From: Uranotaenia lowii
Taxonomy: Eukaryota; Arthropoda; Insecta; Diptera; Culicidae
DNA length: 64,000 nucleotides
Direction of reading: 5' to 3'
Assembly: GCF_029784155.1 (NCBI RefSeq)
Contig: NC_073691.1
Coordinates: 147,025,927 to 147,089,926 of the forward strand
Both the position numbers and the translations under genes were made by a program. Shown here one piece after another: positions 22,712 through 34,179 of this stretch. The notes beneath the pieces are model-generated. The model was not told where the DNA came from. It searched no databases and worked only from the letters and a program-made list of their open reading frames with translations. Numbering within the stretch: the first letter of the stretch is position 1; every line of letters begins with the position of its first letter.

Positions 22712-24065
22712 CACTGTGGTCCTAAAGGGCTAAAAGTTGAACTTTTTTCTTAGCGCCTCTGTCTTTTATGTTATCTCTTAAGTGTCTTCAGAATATTTGC
22801 TTCTTCCAACATGCTTCAGAACTTGAAAGCATCAAAAGTTAGTCAAAGTCCACTATAAAAAAATTGAAAATTCTAACTTTTTTATTTCAATAGACAGAGC
22901 TTTACTTTACACTACAAAGTTGTAGAATACGTAAAAATTTGAAACTTTGTTGAACACATCAAAACTCTATCTTTTTTCAGAGCAGAGTTATAAAGGTTTT
23001 AGTATGAAAGTTATTTAAAAGATAGTTTTTTAAACTTAACTATAGTTAGATGAGGATTTACATGAATAAAATGTTCTGAATATTTGTTGGGACATTCAAA
23101 TGACACGTTTTGCACAAGATTTAAACATTCTACTAAGTTTCCTAGCCAACTTATTGCAATTTTGAGTTTTATTTTTACTCAACTTCACAAGCGTTTATTG
23201 CAAAAAGGTGCAAGTGAATTTTTAAAACTAATGAACCACATTGAAGCTTTAACTAAGTGCAACAAATTGGTGTTGTTGTCATTTGTCTCCAAGCGCTTAT
23301 ATTTGAACACAACAAGCATATATTTGATGTGTTTTACGTGTTTCCATATAAAAATTATTTACAACTGCCTTCTGCCTTCGTTTTGCGTAGCATCTGCGTA
23401 GCCTGGAAATCAATTTTTCCATTTTTTGTATGGAAACACGTAAAACACATCAAATATATGCTTGTTGTGTTCAAATATAAGCGCTTGGAGACAAATGACA
23501 ACAACACCAATTCGTTGCACTTAGTTAAAGCTTCAATGTGGTTCATTAGTTTTAAAAATTCACTTGCACGTTTTTGCAATAAACGCTCGTGAAGTTGAGT
23601 AAAAATAAAACTTAAAATTACAATAAGTTGGCTGGGAAACGTCGTAGAATGTTTAAATCTTGTGCAAAACGTGTGATTTGAATGTCTCAACAAATGTTCA
23701 GAATACCATATTCATGTAAATCCTCATCTAACTATAGTTAAGTTTAAAAAACTATCTTTTAACTAACTTTCATACTAAAACCTTTATAACTCTGCTCTGA
23801 AAAAAGATAGAGTTTTGATGTGTTCAACAAAGTTTCAAATTTTTACGTATTCTACAACTTTGTAGTATAAAGTAAAGCTCTGTCTATTGAAATAAAAAAG
23901 TAAGAATTTTCAATTTTTTTAAAGTGCACTTTGACTAACTTTTGATACTTTCAAGTTATGAAGCATGTTTGAAGAAGCAAATATTCTGAAGACACTTAAG
24001 AGATAAGATAAAAGACAAAGGCGCTACGAAAAAAGTTCCACTTTTAGCCCTTTTGGACCACTGTG
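22712..24065. mobile_element. 1.35-kb foldback MITE with Transib-like ends
   Basis: Two arms of about 640 bp (22712-23350 and 23425-24065) are near-perfect reverse complements around a spacer of about 75 bp. The termini read CACTGTGGTCC (left) and CACAGTGGTCC (reverse complement of the right), flanked by the direct repeat CGTTG at 22707-22711 and 24066-24070. Ends beginning CAC(W)GTGG with a 5-bp GC-leaning duplication fit Transib, whose ends also resemble V(D)J signal heptamers. No transposase is encoded, so mobility would depend on an enzyme supplied in trans. The superfamily call is inference from ends and duplication length. Confidence 0.75.
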
Positions 24066-25326
24066 CGTTGCTTTTCCGCTGGTGAAGAAATTTTCGAGCT
24101 GTTGTTTTTTTCTTCTATGGTTTCATTTAGAGTTCGATGGACAGTGTTTGCAAATCAACAATAAGTCGTTTCCGGACAGCGGATTCTCCATACGAAGTGG
24201 AAGTTGATTCAGCCGGAATAGTTTCAAAGATCTCTATATGTACATACAAATCAACCAGTTTGATTCGATGCTGACCGTAAATGAAATATTGAAAAGGTAT
24301 CAAATTTGATATTAACCCTTCATTTCATAAAGTAACAAATTTGCAACATTTAATGTATGGAAAAAGTGAAAAATCATATTTTATTTTTATTTTTTTTCTT
24401 GATGTACTCATCATTTCCAACTGTTCAAAATGATTTTTAAGGAAAAATAAAAAATCATGAAATAAAGGGTTAAGTGTTTAACATTGTTTTCAAAACAATC
24501 TCGTTGAATCAATTCTAAGCATTTGCAAAAGTGAGATCAAACATTTCCCCTTCAATTTCATTGTAGTATTGAATTATCCAAGTTTAGAATGTTAATTGAA
24601 ACTATATTGAGCATCCTAACAAGCCTTTAGTAAACCAAGAGACGAAATGTAACGATTGGAATTTTTGATTTTCTGTCAGTGTCATTCCATTCGAGCAAAA
24701 CCAAGCAGTCTTAAAGGCAGCCCTATAGCATAGTTGTAAGCTTATTATTTTGGATGGGATCAGATTGTGCCTCTTTGTATGGAGTCTCTTTAGAGCATCC
24801 AAATGTGCCAACTTAAATCTGAATCAATTTCAAATTTGAGAATGTTCAAGTTGAAATTCTAATTTGAACGAAAAAAAAAAATGAAAAATAATAAAAGTAA
24901 GTTTAGACATTTTTCTCGAAACTGTATGAATTTTTATACAGTCAAACAGTATATCGGCCGAAATACACGCCAAAAGTGGCTTTTGGGCAGCCCTTAAGTC
25001 GATAGGCTTTGAATAGCAGGTTCTATATTCGACTTTAATGCTGAAGTTGGGACAACTTTATCGGCTTAATGTTTACTTGGGTATTTTCTTATACTCCAAT
25101 TTCAACATTTAGCAACTATCGTTTACATGAATAATGTGATGGTATTAGTGTGTGCGTGATTTTTATCTGTCAAATCAGATTTTCGCAAAAGTCTTGAAAT
25201 GCATGCAATGACAATAAAACTTGTACCTTTTCTGTTGAGTTTCAAATGTATGACTTAGGTACGTCAGATATATCATCACTGGGCTTTCTATTATTATATT
25301 TGTCATTCGCTCAGTCAACAGATGTC
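24066..25326. other. anonymous stretch
   Basis: AT-rich sequence between the foldback and the next TIR element. Apart from the inverted end at 25056-25081, nothing is recognised. Confidence 0.35.
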
Positions 25327-25819
25327 GCCCAGCAAACATAAAACCGCATTAGAAATGGTAGCTCAAATCGATAACTATGTTAATGCGTATCGCAATTCCT
25401 ACCAAATAAGTAAACAAACGTAGAAAGAGATATTAAAGTCAGTATAAATCGGATACGATAAAAAGTCCGCCATGTTCGCCAATTTGTACTCCCGTGCGGG
25501 ATTCAAGTGGGAAAACATCCTTGTTCAACTCTCTGCGATAAGCAGTGCATCCAGATTGTTAAAAATCAGATGGTTCATTTGGAAAAATTGTCCAATGAGA
25601 GAAGCAGCAAATATTGTCGCTGGTAACAGTTCGCATGCATTGAGAGTAAAACTTGCGCCTTCTCGCATATTTTCAGCATGTACGAATAAGGTGTTGAATA
25701 TCGTCCAATTTGTATAATTCTTATCGCTTTAGCCAGATGTTGAAAATGCGTATGTATATTGCCTCCACTTTGGTAGGTAAATTCTGTTTTTTTGAGTTTT
25801 ATGCCATGATTCTATAATG

Positions 25820-27063
25820 GATCCAGGAGAAAATCGACGCTACACTCCGACGGCAACAAGCTGGATTCCGATCCGGACGATCATGTGTGGACCACATCAC
25901 AACGCTACGAATCATACTGGAACAAATCAACGAATTCCAGGACTCTCTTCTGCTGGTGTTCGTTGATTTCGAAAAAGCATTTGACCGACTGAACCACGAA
26001 AACATCTGGGCTGCTCTTAGACGACGAGGGGTCCCAGAGAAACTAGTCCATCTCATCGAAGCACAGTACGAGGCATTTTCGTGCAAGGTCTTGCACGACG
26101 GTGTCTTGTCCGAACCAATCCCGGTAACTGCTGGAGTGAGACAAGGATGCATTTTGTCACCGCTGCTTTTTCTCATCGTAATGGATGAGATCTTGACTGG
26201 ATCGATTGACTGTAGACCAAACCGAGGATTGCCGTGGAATCCTTCAACCATGGAGCAACTGAACGACCTTGACCTGGCAGACGATATTGTTTTGCTCGCC
26301 CAAACACAACAAGACATGCAGAACAAACTCGACGACCTCACCGAAAGCTCCAAGGCAGCAGGTCTCAAAATCAATGTCGGAAAGACCAAGGCGATGGAAA
26401 TCAATACAGAAAATCGTTACAATTTCGTGGTAGCTGGACAACAGGTTGAGACAGTGGAGTGCTTCCAGTATCTTAGTAGCCAGATTACGCCTGATGGTGG
26501 TACCAAGAAGGACATCGAAACCCGGATCAGAAAAGCCCGATTTGCGTTTGCGAGTCTCCGAAACATCTGGCGGTCACGCCAGATCTCTCTACGAACTAAG
26601 ATCCGAATCTTCAACTCAAACGTCAAATCCGTATTGCTGTACGGGTGTGAAACTTGGTGCACATATGCGGTGACTACGCGAAAACTGCAAGTTTTTGTGA
26701 ATCGCTGCCTGCGGAACATCATCCGCGCTTGGTGGCCTGGCAACTGGATCTCAAACGTTGAACTTCATCGCCGGTGTCATCAAAAGGCGCTAGAAATCGA
26801 GAATCGGGAACGTAAGTGGAGATGGATTGGGCACACGCTGCGAAGAGATGAAAACGAGATTTGCAGAGAGGCGCATGACTGGACTCCAGATGGGCATCGA
26901 AGAAGAGGCAGGCCCAAAAGCTCGTGGCGGCGAAGTCTAGCCGCTGAAATCCGCACAGTTGACGAAAACCTTGGCTGGCAGCTGGCTCCGGATCGCCAGC
27001 AGTGGAGATCTTTTATCTCAGCCCTATGCGCCGGTCAATCGGCGCTGGACCCTTAGTAGTAGT
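25820..27063 (+). mobile_element. RTE-like LINE, 5'-truncated, with 11-bp target duplication
   Basis: Flanked by ATTCTATAATG at 25809-25819 and 27064-27074. The 3' end carries a short (TAG)n tail instead of poly-A, as RTE-type LINEs often do. The insertion split the GCCCAGCAAACAT element, whose sequence resumes immediately after the right-hand repeat. Confidence 0.85.
25821..27056 (+). CDS. reverse transcriptase C-terminal two thirds, open frame
   Basis: An uninterrupted 411-codon frame from the truncation point to TAG at 27054-27056; the natural start has been lost. Domains in order: QQAGFRSGRSCVDH, then FVDFEKAFDRLNHE (first catalytic Asp region), TAGVRQGCILSPLLF, the catalytic LADDIVLL (about residue 155), the thumb CFQYLSSQITPDGG and KARFAFASLRNIW, SVLLYGCETW, CLRNIIRAWWPGNW and a basic C-terminus RRRGRPKSSWRRSL. 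No RNase H. The endonuclease is missing through 5' truncation. The family resembles RTE/SR2-type elements, but the clade is not proven. The absence of stops over 1.2 kb suggests a recent insertion, yet without a promoter or endonuclease it is not autonomous. Confidence 0.85.
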   Translation: MQEKIDATLRRQQAGFRSGRSCVDHITTLRIILEQINEFQDSLLLVFVDFEKAFDRLNHENIWAALRRRGVPEKLVHLIEAQYEAFSCKVLHDGVLSEPIPVTAGVRQGCILSPLLFLIVMDEILTGSIDCRPNRGLPWNPSTMEQLNDLDLADDIVLLAQTQQDMQNKLDDLTESSKAAGLKINVGKTKAMEINTENRYNFVVAGQQVETVECFQYLSSQITPDGGTKKDIETRIRKARFAFASLRNIWRSRQISLRTKIRIFNSNVKSVLLYGCETWCTYAVTTRKLQVFVNRCLRNIIRAWWPGNWISNVELHRRCHQKALEIENRERKWRWIGHTLRRDENEICREAHDWTPDGHRRRGRPKSSWRRSLAAEIRTVDENLGWQLAPDRQQWRSFISALCAGQSALDP

Positions 27064-27226
27064 ATTCTATAATGTATATTAATCGTTTAACAAAGTTAGT
27101 TAAGAAATATACCTACAAAAATGTTTGCTGGGCGCCTACCCACATTGATTATTTGATCATGCAATTGATTCAATAACGGACTATAACCGAAGCAGAATAC
27201 GTCAGTCAAAACAAATATCCAAAAGA

Positions 27227-27296
27227 GGGTAAAAATTTAAAGAAGGGTACTACAATAGTGAATCACTATCGTTGTACTCTCCTTTAAATTGTTACT
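27227..27296. repeat. short perfect-looking hairpin
   Basis: GGGTACTACAATAGTGA and TCACTATCGTTGTACTC, extended outward by AAATTTAAAG and CTTTAAATT, form arms of about 35 bp with almost no loop. Likely a tiny foldback or a deletion derivative of a MITE. Confidence 0.6.
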
Positions 27297-29194
27297 CTTA
27301 CTTTTAGTAACTACTGTCATTAATGCTCAAAATTAAAAAAAAAACAATGCAAATTTTTTTTTCAAATTTTGTACGTTATTTTCTTATGAAGAAATTAGAA
27401 ATTATGGATATGTTGTCAGAGTTTTTACTTATCCAGATAAGATGTGCAAGATGAAAGCGACCTTTTGCATAGATTAACAATTTTAAGAATTGGGGACGTT
27501 ATGTTCCCGCTATTTATGACTCACTCATTAGATGGATTCATCGTTATGTAGATGCATGGAACAAAATACTTTAAGATAAAAGTTTCTTCAGCACGTCTCG
27601 CGTTGCCCGTCTGTAGCTGTATGTTTTTCGAATATTACAATAAAATCATTCGAAGCCGGTCAAATAGTCAAAATCCAAAATAAAATCTGATTGCAATTTT
27701 TTTCCCAATAAGCCGGTCACTCGATCGCCTGTAACGAATCGCAGCCTCCAAAGATTGGCCAAAAATAAGACCAACATCGAATTGCCCCCCAGGGAAGTCG
27801 GTTCTGTTTTTGTCGCGCGAGCTTACATCCGCCGCCGTGAGGTTGTAGTTATGTTTTTGTTTTTGTTTTCAATATTTTGGTTCAGCTTCTTCTTAATTTT
27901 CAATATCCCAGAAGATTGCAACAACACGCTTATGCAACACTCAACTTGGTTTCTTTGCTCTCTTTCTCTAGAAAGGGGAAGACGGAGTGCTCCGTTTTTT
28001 TTGGCGGGCGGGGGAGATATTTACATTTCAATTTAATATTGTATAATTAGAGGTCTTGAGGCGTCTGGGGAACATAAATTAACAACATCCTTCCAGCCTG
28101 AGTGCCATATGGAGATCGTCTCGCGAAGGCGAAAGGTTTAGTACCCGCAAACCCAATCTGGAACAACGAAACGGGCCAAAATACCTTCGGGCAATCGGTG
28201 ATTGAAATCCCCATATTTTCTGATTTTCTTACAACCTTCGATAAGTTGGGTAACACACATTTTAATTGCATGATTGCTGCAATTGAGGAAAGTTTGAAAC
28301 CGCACAAAGCCGTATGAAAAATTCGATTATTTCTGGTTCTGCTGTGAAGGATACAAATTAACGTCATTAACTACACTTGTTTCCCCTCACCACGGAATGG
28401 GAAGAAAACCATACGACGACGAAAATTTTGTTGCAACTGAATCATATTTCCCTTAATCGAGGAAAAAATATGTAGCGAAAAAAAAAACACGGTTTCAATC
28501 ATGGAGCTTAAATTGAATCAGACAATTGGGACCGTTTTCGAGACGCCCCAGTGCTTACCAACAAGAAAACAACAATGACAGAATGTAATTTCTCAACCGC
28601 ACGAACAAAAATACTTTGTAACAGGTTGCACGTTTTATGGTTATTTTTTTCTCATTATCCGGAATAACGTTGAAGGGTGTCGATTTGGGGCACTTATTCG
28701 AAGTTATATTACTGTTTAAAGATTGTGTTTACGATTTAAACTTTACAAATTTAACACCAAAATAATTGAAATGCAAACTATGAAGCTTTATAAAAAACTT
28801 AATTAAGCGCATTTAAAACAGAACCCTTGAAATGTCCTTCAAGATTATAACACCTATTTAATTTTTTTTTTCAAATTTCTTAGAGGTTCTCCACAAGAGT
28901 AGCCCAAACAAAATTAGAATAACACAAGGCAACGAAATTCACATTTTCCGAAATGCAAAAAAATTAAGAGCTTATTGTGAATAATTAAGGGGCGCTGATT
29001 TCATTAATTTTCGTTGAGAATAAATCAAAAGTGATGCATCTTTCATATACGGTGATTTGCCAATCGTTTTCCCCTGACCCATCCTTGCACAAAATGACTT
29101 GAATTCTAAATATTGCATCTAACGACAGTTTAAATTTTTCTAGTTTTTTTCGCGTGGTTTTTGTGCTTATTGTTAAACAAAACAATAAGATTCC
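27297..29194. other. anonymous stretch
   Basis: Contains two GC-richer blocks (27720-27840 and 28090-28330) that could be old host sequence, but no exon with splice sites could be defended. No element ends were seen. Confidence 0.35.
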
Positions 29195-29202
29195 TTCTAG
29201 GG

Positions 29203-29532
29203 TAAGGTTGCCAGATTGCCCGGTTTTATCCGGGTTTGCCCGGATATTTAACACAAAATTTGACAAAAGTCGGGCCCGGCCCAGTTGCCCGGATTTCAGT
29301 TAAAACGCCCGGATTTTGGCCAGATTATTTAAATTTAAAAACTGCGAATGAAAGAAAATTTTCATGTTTTTTTCCTTGATTTTTGTTGAGTAATTCCTGG
29401 ATTTGGACCCAATTTGCCCGGATTTTTGGTAGACATTTAGGAATCAAATGCCCGGATTTAACCAGGTTTTAAGAAGAAAATAACCCGGATTTTCCGGCCC
29501 GAGTACGTGCTGAAGAAAATCTGGCAACCTTA
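29203..29532. mobile_element. 330-bp MITE (ends TAAGGTTGCCAGATT)
   Basis: TAAGGTTGCCAGATTGCCC at the left, and AATCTGGCAACCTTA at the right as its reverse complement. The interior repeatedly carries GCCCGGAT. Flanks TCTAGGG (29196-29202) and TCTAGGG (29534-29540) form a 7- to 8-bp target duplication (the eighth base differs), which would suit hAT. Confidence 0.75.
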
Positions 29533-29540
29533 CTCTAGGG

Positions 29541-30644
29541 CAATTAAGGTTTTGCGTCAGAACAACTCATTTTTCGTATATCGGTTTTCTTTACGAGACG
29601 TTTGTTGGACAATTTTCACACCATAATTTTGAAAAAAAAATACGATCCATACATGACCAGAGAACATATCGGATCGTGCTTCATTTGGTCCGCTCAGTCT
29701 CCTCCGGCCTAATTGTTTACGAAAGTCCGCTGCAAGATTTGTATGAAAATTTATAATTTTTTATACCTCCCATAACTTTGTTTGGTTATTTTTACTGCTT
29801 AAAAAAGCATTAAAAATTTTGGAAGCGATTTATTGAGTCCTGAATAAGCGCAATATGTGTTGATTTTGTAAGGAGGTTTGTACGGAAAATCAAGATTATC
29901 ATTGATGTACTGATGCACAACGATGCACAGATGTACTGAAAGTTGAAAAAAACTTAACTTTGGATTTTTGAAATATTTCATGGTTCTACAATGCAATTCA
30001 CTTCGCAATACATTCATGTGAACAAAAACCAAACCTACCCTCGGAAATGATATTCGATGTCATAGAAATAATTGAAAATTAATATTTTTTAACTTAATTG
30101 TTTCTGACAGCTAATTTGAAAGCTGGTTAACCGTAGGATGAAAATGGAAAAAATTTTTGATTTATATAACCTTCGCAAAAAAAAATTCATGAAATTTTTG
30201 AAAGCTCCAGCAAGCGAATCCTGCAATTTTACAATACTTTTTAATAGATTTCAATTTTTTTTTAATTTCAAATTAGTTCTTACTTTTTCCATGAAATACT
30301 TTGCTTCGTCTCATGTTGAATTGAAGCTCAAAATAAATTATTTAAGACTAACTTCATTTCGCGCTTATTTAATTTTCCTGGATGATTTCATATGCAAAAA
30401 CTTCTTCCTCCATACAAATTGGAATACAAAATTGAACACATTCATTGATTATAAATGAAACAGACAAATAAACTTGGATTCTCTTTTAATATGACATGTT
30501 TTTTTTGCTCAATAAGTGGATATTTACATTTAACTAGTAATTTTTATAATTTTTCTAAGTGTCTTATTTTCATAAATATGGATTTGCTACCGTCAGATCC
30601 TAAAATTTAAATTTTGAGATTAGTAAGCTCGTTGAAAAACATAT
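29541..30644. other. anonymous AT-rich stretch
   Basis: No coding signal or repeat boundary found. Confidence 0.4.
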
Positions 30645-31999
30645 CCTACAAACATAAAATCGCAATAAAAATGATAACTCAAATCGTTAACAATGTTTAT
30701 GCGAACCGCAATTCCTACCAAATAAGTAAACGATCGTAAAAATGGTGACTTGAAGTCGGTGTAAATCGGATATGATAGTCCGCAGTGTTTGACAAAAAGG
30801 AGATTCACTTCATCTATCAAACAATTTTATTATTTTAAATATCTCCTTGTAAATATTCTTTGAAGTATGATAAAAGTATCTTTACTCTAAAGGGTCGTTT
30901 TTGAAAACACATTAAGTGAATCAGGAACAAGAATTAGGAAAACAAGTTAGATTAAAGAAAATTTTAACACATTTTTTACTTTACTATTAAACTTTTTACC
31001 ACTGCACCAAAAGTAGAAATTAGGAGTTTCCTTAAGAAAAACCTAGGAGCATAGGAGGTGTAGGAAAACTCGATCGTACCATTCACCAAAATGGATCCTG
31101 ATCTAAAACTTTCCTCTTCTAACACAACCCTTTCCTTGGATATTTAAATATAGATTTGCAGACGTATAGGCGGTTTCTATAGTTGGAGATATTGACTTAC
31201 CTTTGTTTCTGGATTTTTCAAAATTAAACTTTGGAATATAAAGGGACCAAAGGTTGTTAGTTGATCCTTTGAAGCATCCTACTAACATTCCTTCCTTCAT
31301 TTCTCATTGACTACTAGGACGTGGCCGGCGCCGTTATTGATCATTTTTCAAAGTGAGAGCATGAGTTTTGTGCATTGTGAATGAACTGCTAGTCCCAAGC
31401 ACCATTCTTTGGCCCTTGCACAAAGCTGATGGCCTCGATCAATCACGGAGTAGCAACCATTGGCGAGGTAGAACTTGTTCTGCTTAGCCACGCCAGCGAT
31501 CATGGAATTTGAAGTGCGTAAGTTGAACAAAGTCTAATAAAATATGCTATTTTAAGTTTTCAATGAATGATCATATCGAAGCACTTTAAGTTCAACTATT
31601 TAAGGTGGATATGAGTAGTCAACTAAGCTAAGCTAAGCTAAGCAATGATAGTCCGCAGTGTTTGCAAATTTGTGAGATTGCCTTAAATAAGATGGTTGAT
31701 TTGGGAAAATTGTCTAATGAGAGAAGCAGCAAATATTGTCACCGGCAACGGTTTGCATCCATTGAGAGCAAAACTTGCGCTCTCTCGCATACTTTCAGGA
31801 TGTACGAATAAGGTGATGAATATCGTTCAATTTGTATAGTTCTTATCGCTTAAGCCAGAAGTTGAAAATATGTATGTATATTTAATCCATATTGATAGGT
31901 CAATGCTGTTTTTTCGAGGTTTATGCGATGATGCTATAACATATATGAAACGTATTACAAATTTTGTGAGAAACATACTTACAAAAATATTTGCTAGGT
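30645..31999. mobile_element. second copy of the GCCCAGCAAACAT element, split by a retroposon
   Basis: Left part 30645-30791 and right part 31645-31999 align with the copy at 25327. The ends are decayed (CCTACAAACAT; ATATTTGCTAGG). A GCTAA-tailed insertion at 30792-31644 splits it. Confidence 0.65.
30792..31644 (+). mobile_element. retroposon with (GCTAA)n tail, 20-bp target duplication
   Basis: Bounded by identical 20-bp direct repeats ATGATAGTCCGCAGTGTTTG (30772-30791 and 31645-31664) and ending in TAAGCTAAGCTAAGCTAAGC. The last 340 bp, from TGACTACTAGGACGTGGCCG at 31308, are shared with the insertion at 41852. A long target duplication and a simple-repeat tail indicate target-primed reverse transcription. 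No RT frame lies within, so it is a truncated LINE or a SINE. Confidence 0.8.
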
Positions 32000-32676
32000 A
32001 TGGTTGTATGAAAGTTGACTTGCAATGTCTGAAAAGTGTCAAAGTGACTAAAACTGCTTTGGCTTTGAGGGAACTCTTTTTTATTTTGATATCCTTTAAA
32101 CAATTAACTCACCATTCTATCCAAAGAACTTAAAGATTGTTCTGAAATATTACTTTTTTTCAAATTTCGAGACGACAAATAATTATGTATGTTTTTCATG
32201 TCAGTCAGCAGAATTAGATAATGCTGTCAAAATATTTTAAACTTTGACCCTAAATCCCAGAAACATTCGAAGTCGGAGGTTGGAAGACCCGAAATATTAT
32301 TTGTCTTATGTGCAATTTCCTCAGAAATTCAAATCTGCCGTCGAGTTAGACCGGAGACATCTGAGTGTAGCTTTATTAAGCCATTATTTTCAGGAAAAAT
32401 AAAAATTCAAAACTTCGTGAAACTTAATATGATGAAAACAGTTTTTCAGCAGAAAAATTGTCGGAAGACATTCCAATATAATGTGGATATTTCTAGAAGA
32501 AGGTTCATGAAAAAGGTATTCAAATCGATTCACTTTTTAAAAAGATAAATTGTTATACAAAATTGTACATCTTGAGCATGAATCAGTCGAACGATCTGAA
32601 GCTTTAGGCGTTGTTTAGTCAATTTTTAATCATTTAATTGATATTCACTCTGTAAAAATCAATCGACTTCAAAGTG
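32000..32676. other. anonymous AT-rich stretch
   Basis: No coding signal or repeat boundary found. Confidence 0.4.
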
Positions 32677-33645
32677 AGTACCGTAAACTGGGGGAACATA
32701 GATCACTTTTTTAATTCATTTTCGAATATTTTGGAAGGGGTTGCTTTTTTGTAACACTAAATATTTTTAAAATACTTACTGAGGTCAGGAGTATAAAGTA
32801 TGATCATTGATAGAGCAGAATATTCGAATGACATAAGTGGCTATAACTAAATGTTCGTTACGAAACCAGATTTCATGTTTCGGGGTAACTTGGATCACTA
32901 TGGTTTAAACGTATCTCAACATCTCCGAAATATTTTTTTTGATGTCAATTAGCACAGAAGGCTTAAAACATCGGTTAAATTATTTTTTTTGTTTGGATGT
33001 AATCGAATTTTCAAACGTTTTCTTTCAAAAACAAATATACTCAAAAGATGGACAATGTTGCTGCATACATTTAGGGGCAAAAACTATAAACATTTCTCCT
33101 CAAAATCAAATGAAATTTAACCACTCTAAAGTTTAACCATCATGCAATTTCCTAGGTCCTCCCGCTGATCCTATGTTGATTTTTTCCATTGAAACCTAAC
33201 CATTTGATAGGGCTTTTAGCCATTTGTTCTATATAGACTTTCTCATGGAAAATGTCCATTTTCTTTAATATCCAAAAATTTTCATATACTGACCATTAAA
33301 ATAGCTATAAAACTATACCAATACAAGAGAAAATAGTTAAACTTTCATATGAAAAAATCTATTTGCTTCTAAATGCTATCATTTCATCAGGAGAGGTGTT
33401 TGTTTGTGAGTCTTCGCGAAAACATATATTTTAAAACTTTAAAACTACATTTTAAGTAATACAAAAAAAAATCTCCAACTAAAAACCAAATTTAGCCTAT
33501 TTAAAACACAATTTATAGACTTTCAAACGTAGAAAACAGTTTTTAGATATTTTAACTTAAGACTTAGGTAATGATGATTATCTGCAATAATTTCCTGTTG
33601 ATCAAAGTTATCCCGGTGATCAAAGTTCCCGAAGTTTACGGTACT
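32677..33645. mobile_element. TIR element (ends CCGTAAACT within TA)
   Basis: AGTACCGTAAACTGGGGGAA at the left and AGTACCGTAAACTTCGGGAA as the reverse complement of the right end. The palindromic GTAC obscures the target site, and TA is the simplest reading. About 970 bp, no transposase. Confidence 0.65.
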
Positions 33646-34179
33646 TAAGTAATTATTTTATAAAATCAAATCTGTTTCATAGGGGTAAAGGAGGGCGATT
33701 AAAATTAGGTTTTAATATGAATAAGGTCATGCTATAAAATTTCAATAATATAACATTCTACGTGTGCTTATCCTTTGTGCATTGGACGCTTTATATGGAA
33801 GACTCTCCTCAAAAGAAGCCGTCTCAAAATTGGATTGCATTTGAAGTAAATGTTCTCATAATAAGCATCCGTAACAAATACCAGCCTCTTTGACCACATG
33901 GTGGATGATCCTTAAGAAGATTTTTAAAATGTGCAACCATTGGAAAAAAAATCGGACAACATTAGGCACGAATTTACCTGTGCAACTTTTGGGCACAGAC
34001 AAGCTGTTTTAAATGATTTCTTAAATTTTTATATAACTTTTTTCGAACACTTGAACTTTCGGATCTTGTTGACAAATCTTGTGTAAGTGCAATAGGTAAA
34101 AAAAAATCTAGTGAATCCGGTTGAAATTACATAAATACGGCATAAAAATTTAAATTATGTGCTTAGCTGTGCAACGATT
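33646..34179. other. anonymous AT-rich stretch
   Basis: No coding signal or repeat boundary found. Confidence 0.4.

Larger units (their letters stand above)
21374..25081. mobile_element. possible TIR element (ends CCCARGTAAAC), composite
   Basis: CCCAGTAAACCATAAAGCCG at 21374 and the reverse complement of 25056-25081, CCCAAGTAAACATTAAGCCG, match for about 26 bp through GATAAAG. They could bound one 3.7-kb element that now contains a SINE-like segment and the foldback at 22712-24065. No clear target duplication was found, so two independent copies in opposite orientation are equally possible. No transposase was seen. Confidence 0.35.
25327..27133. mobile_element. TIR element (ends GCCCAGCAAACAT) split by a LINE
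   Basis: 13-bp perfect inverted ends, GCCCAGCAAACAT at 25327-25339 and its reverse complement at 27121-27133. The interior aligns with 30645-31999 (shared AATTCCTACCAAATAAGTAA, AGAGAAGCAGCAAATATTGT, TACGAATAAGGTG). Excluding the LINE at 25820-27063 it is about 560 bp and non-coding. No target duplication was recognised. Confidence 0.65.

Noticed and set aside
27720..28330. Host exons in the GC-richer blocks
   Set aside because: Frames are under 110 codons without consistent splice sites or recognisable domains.
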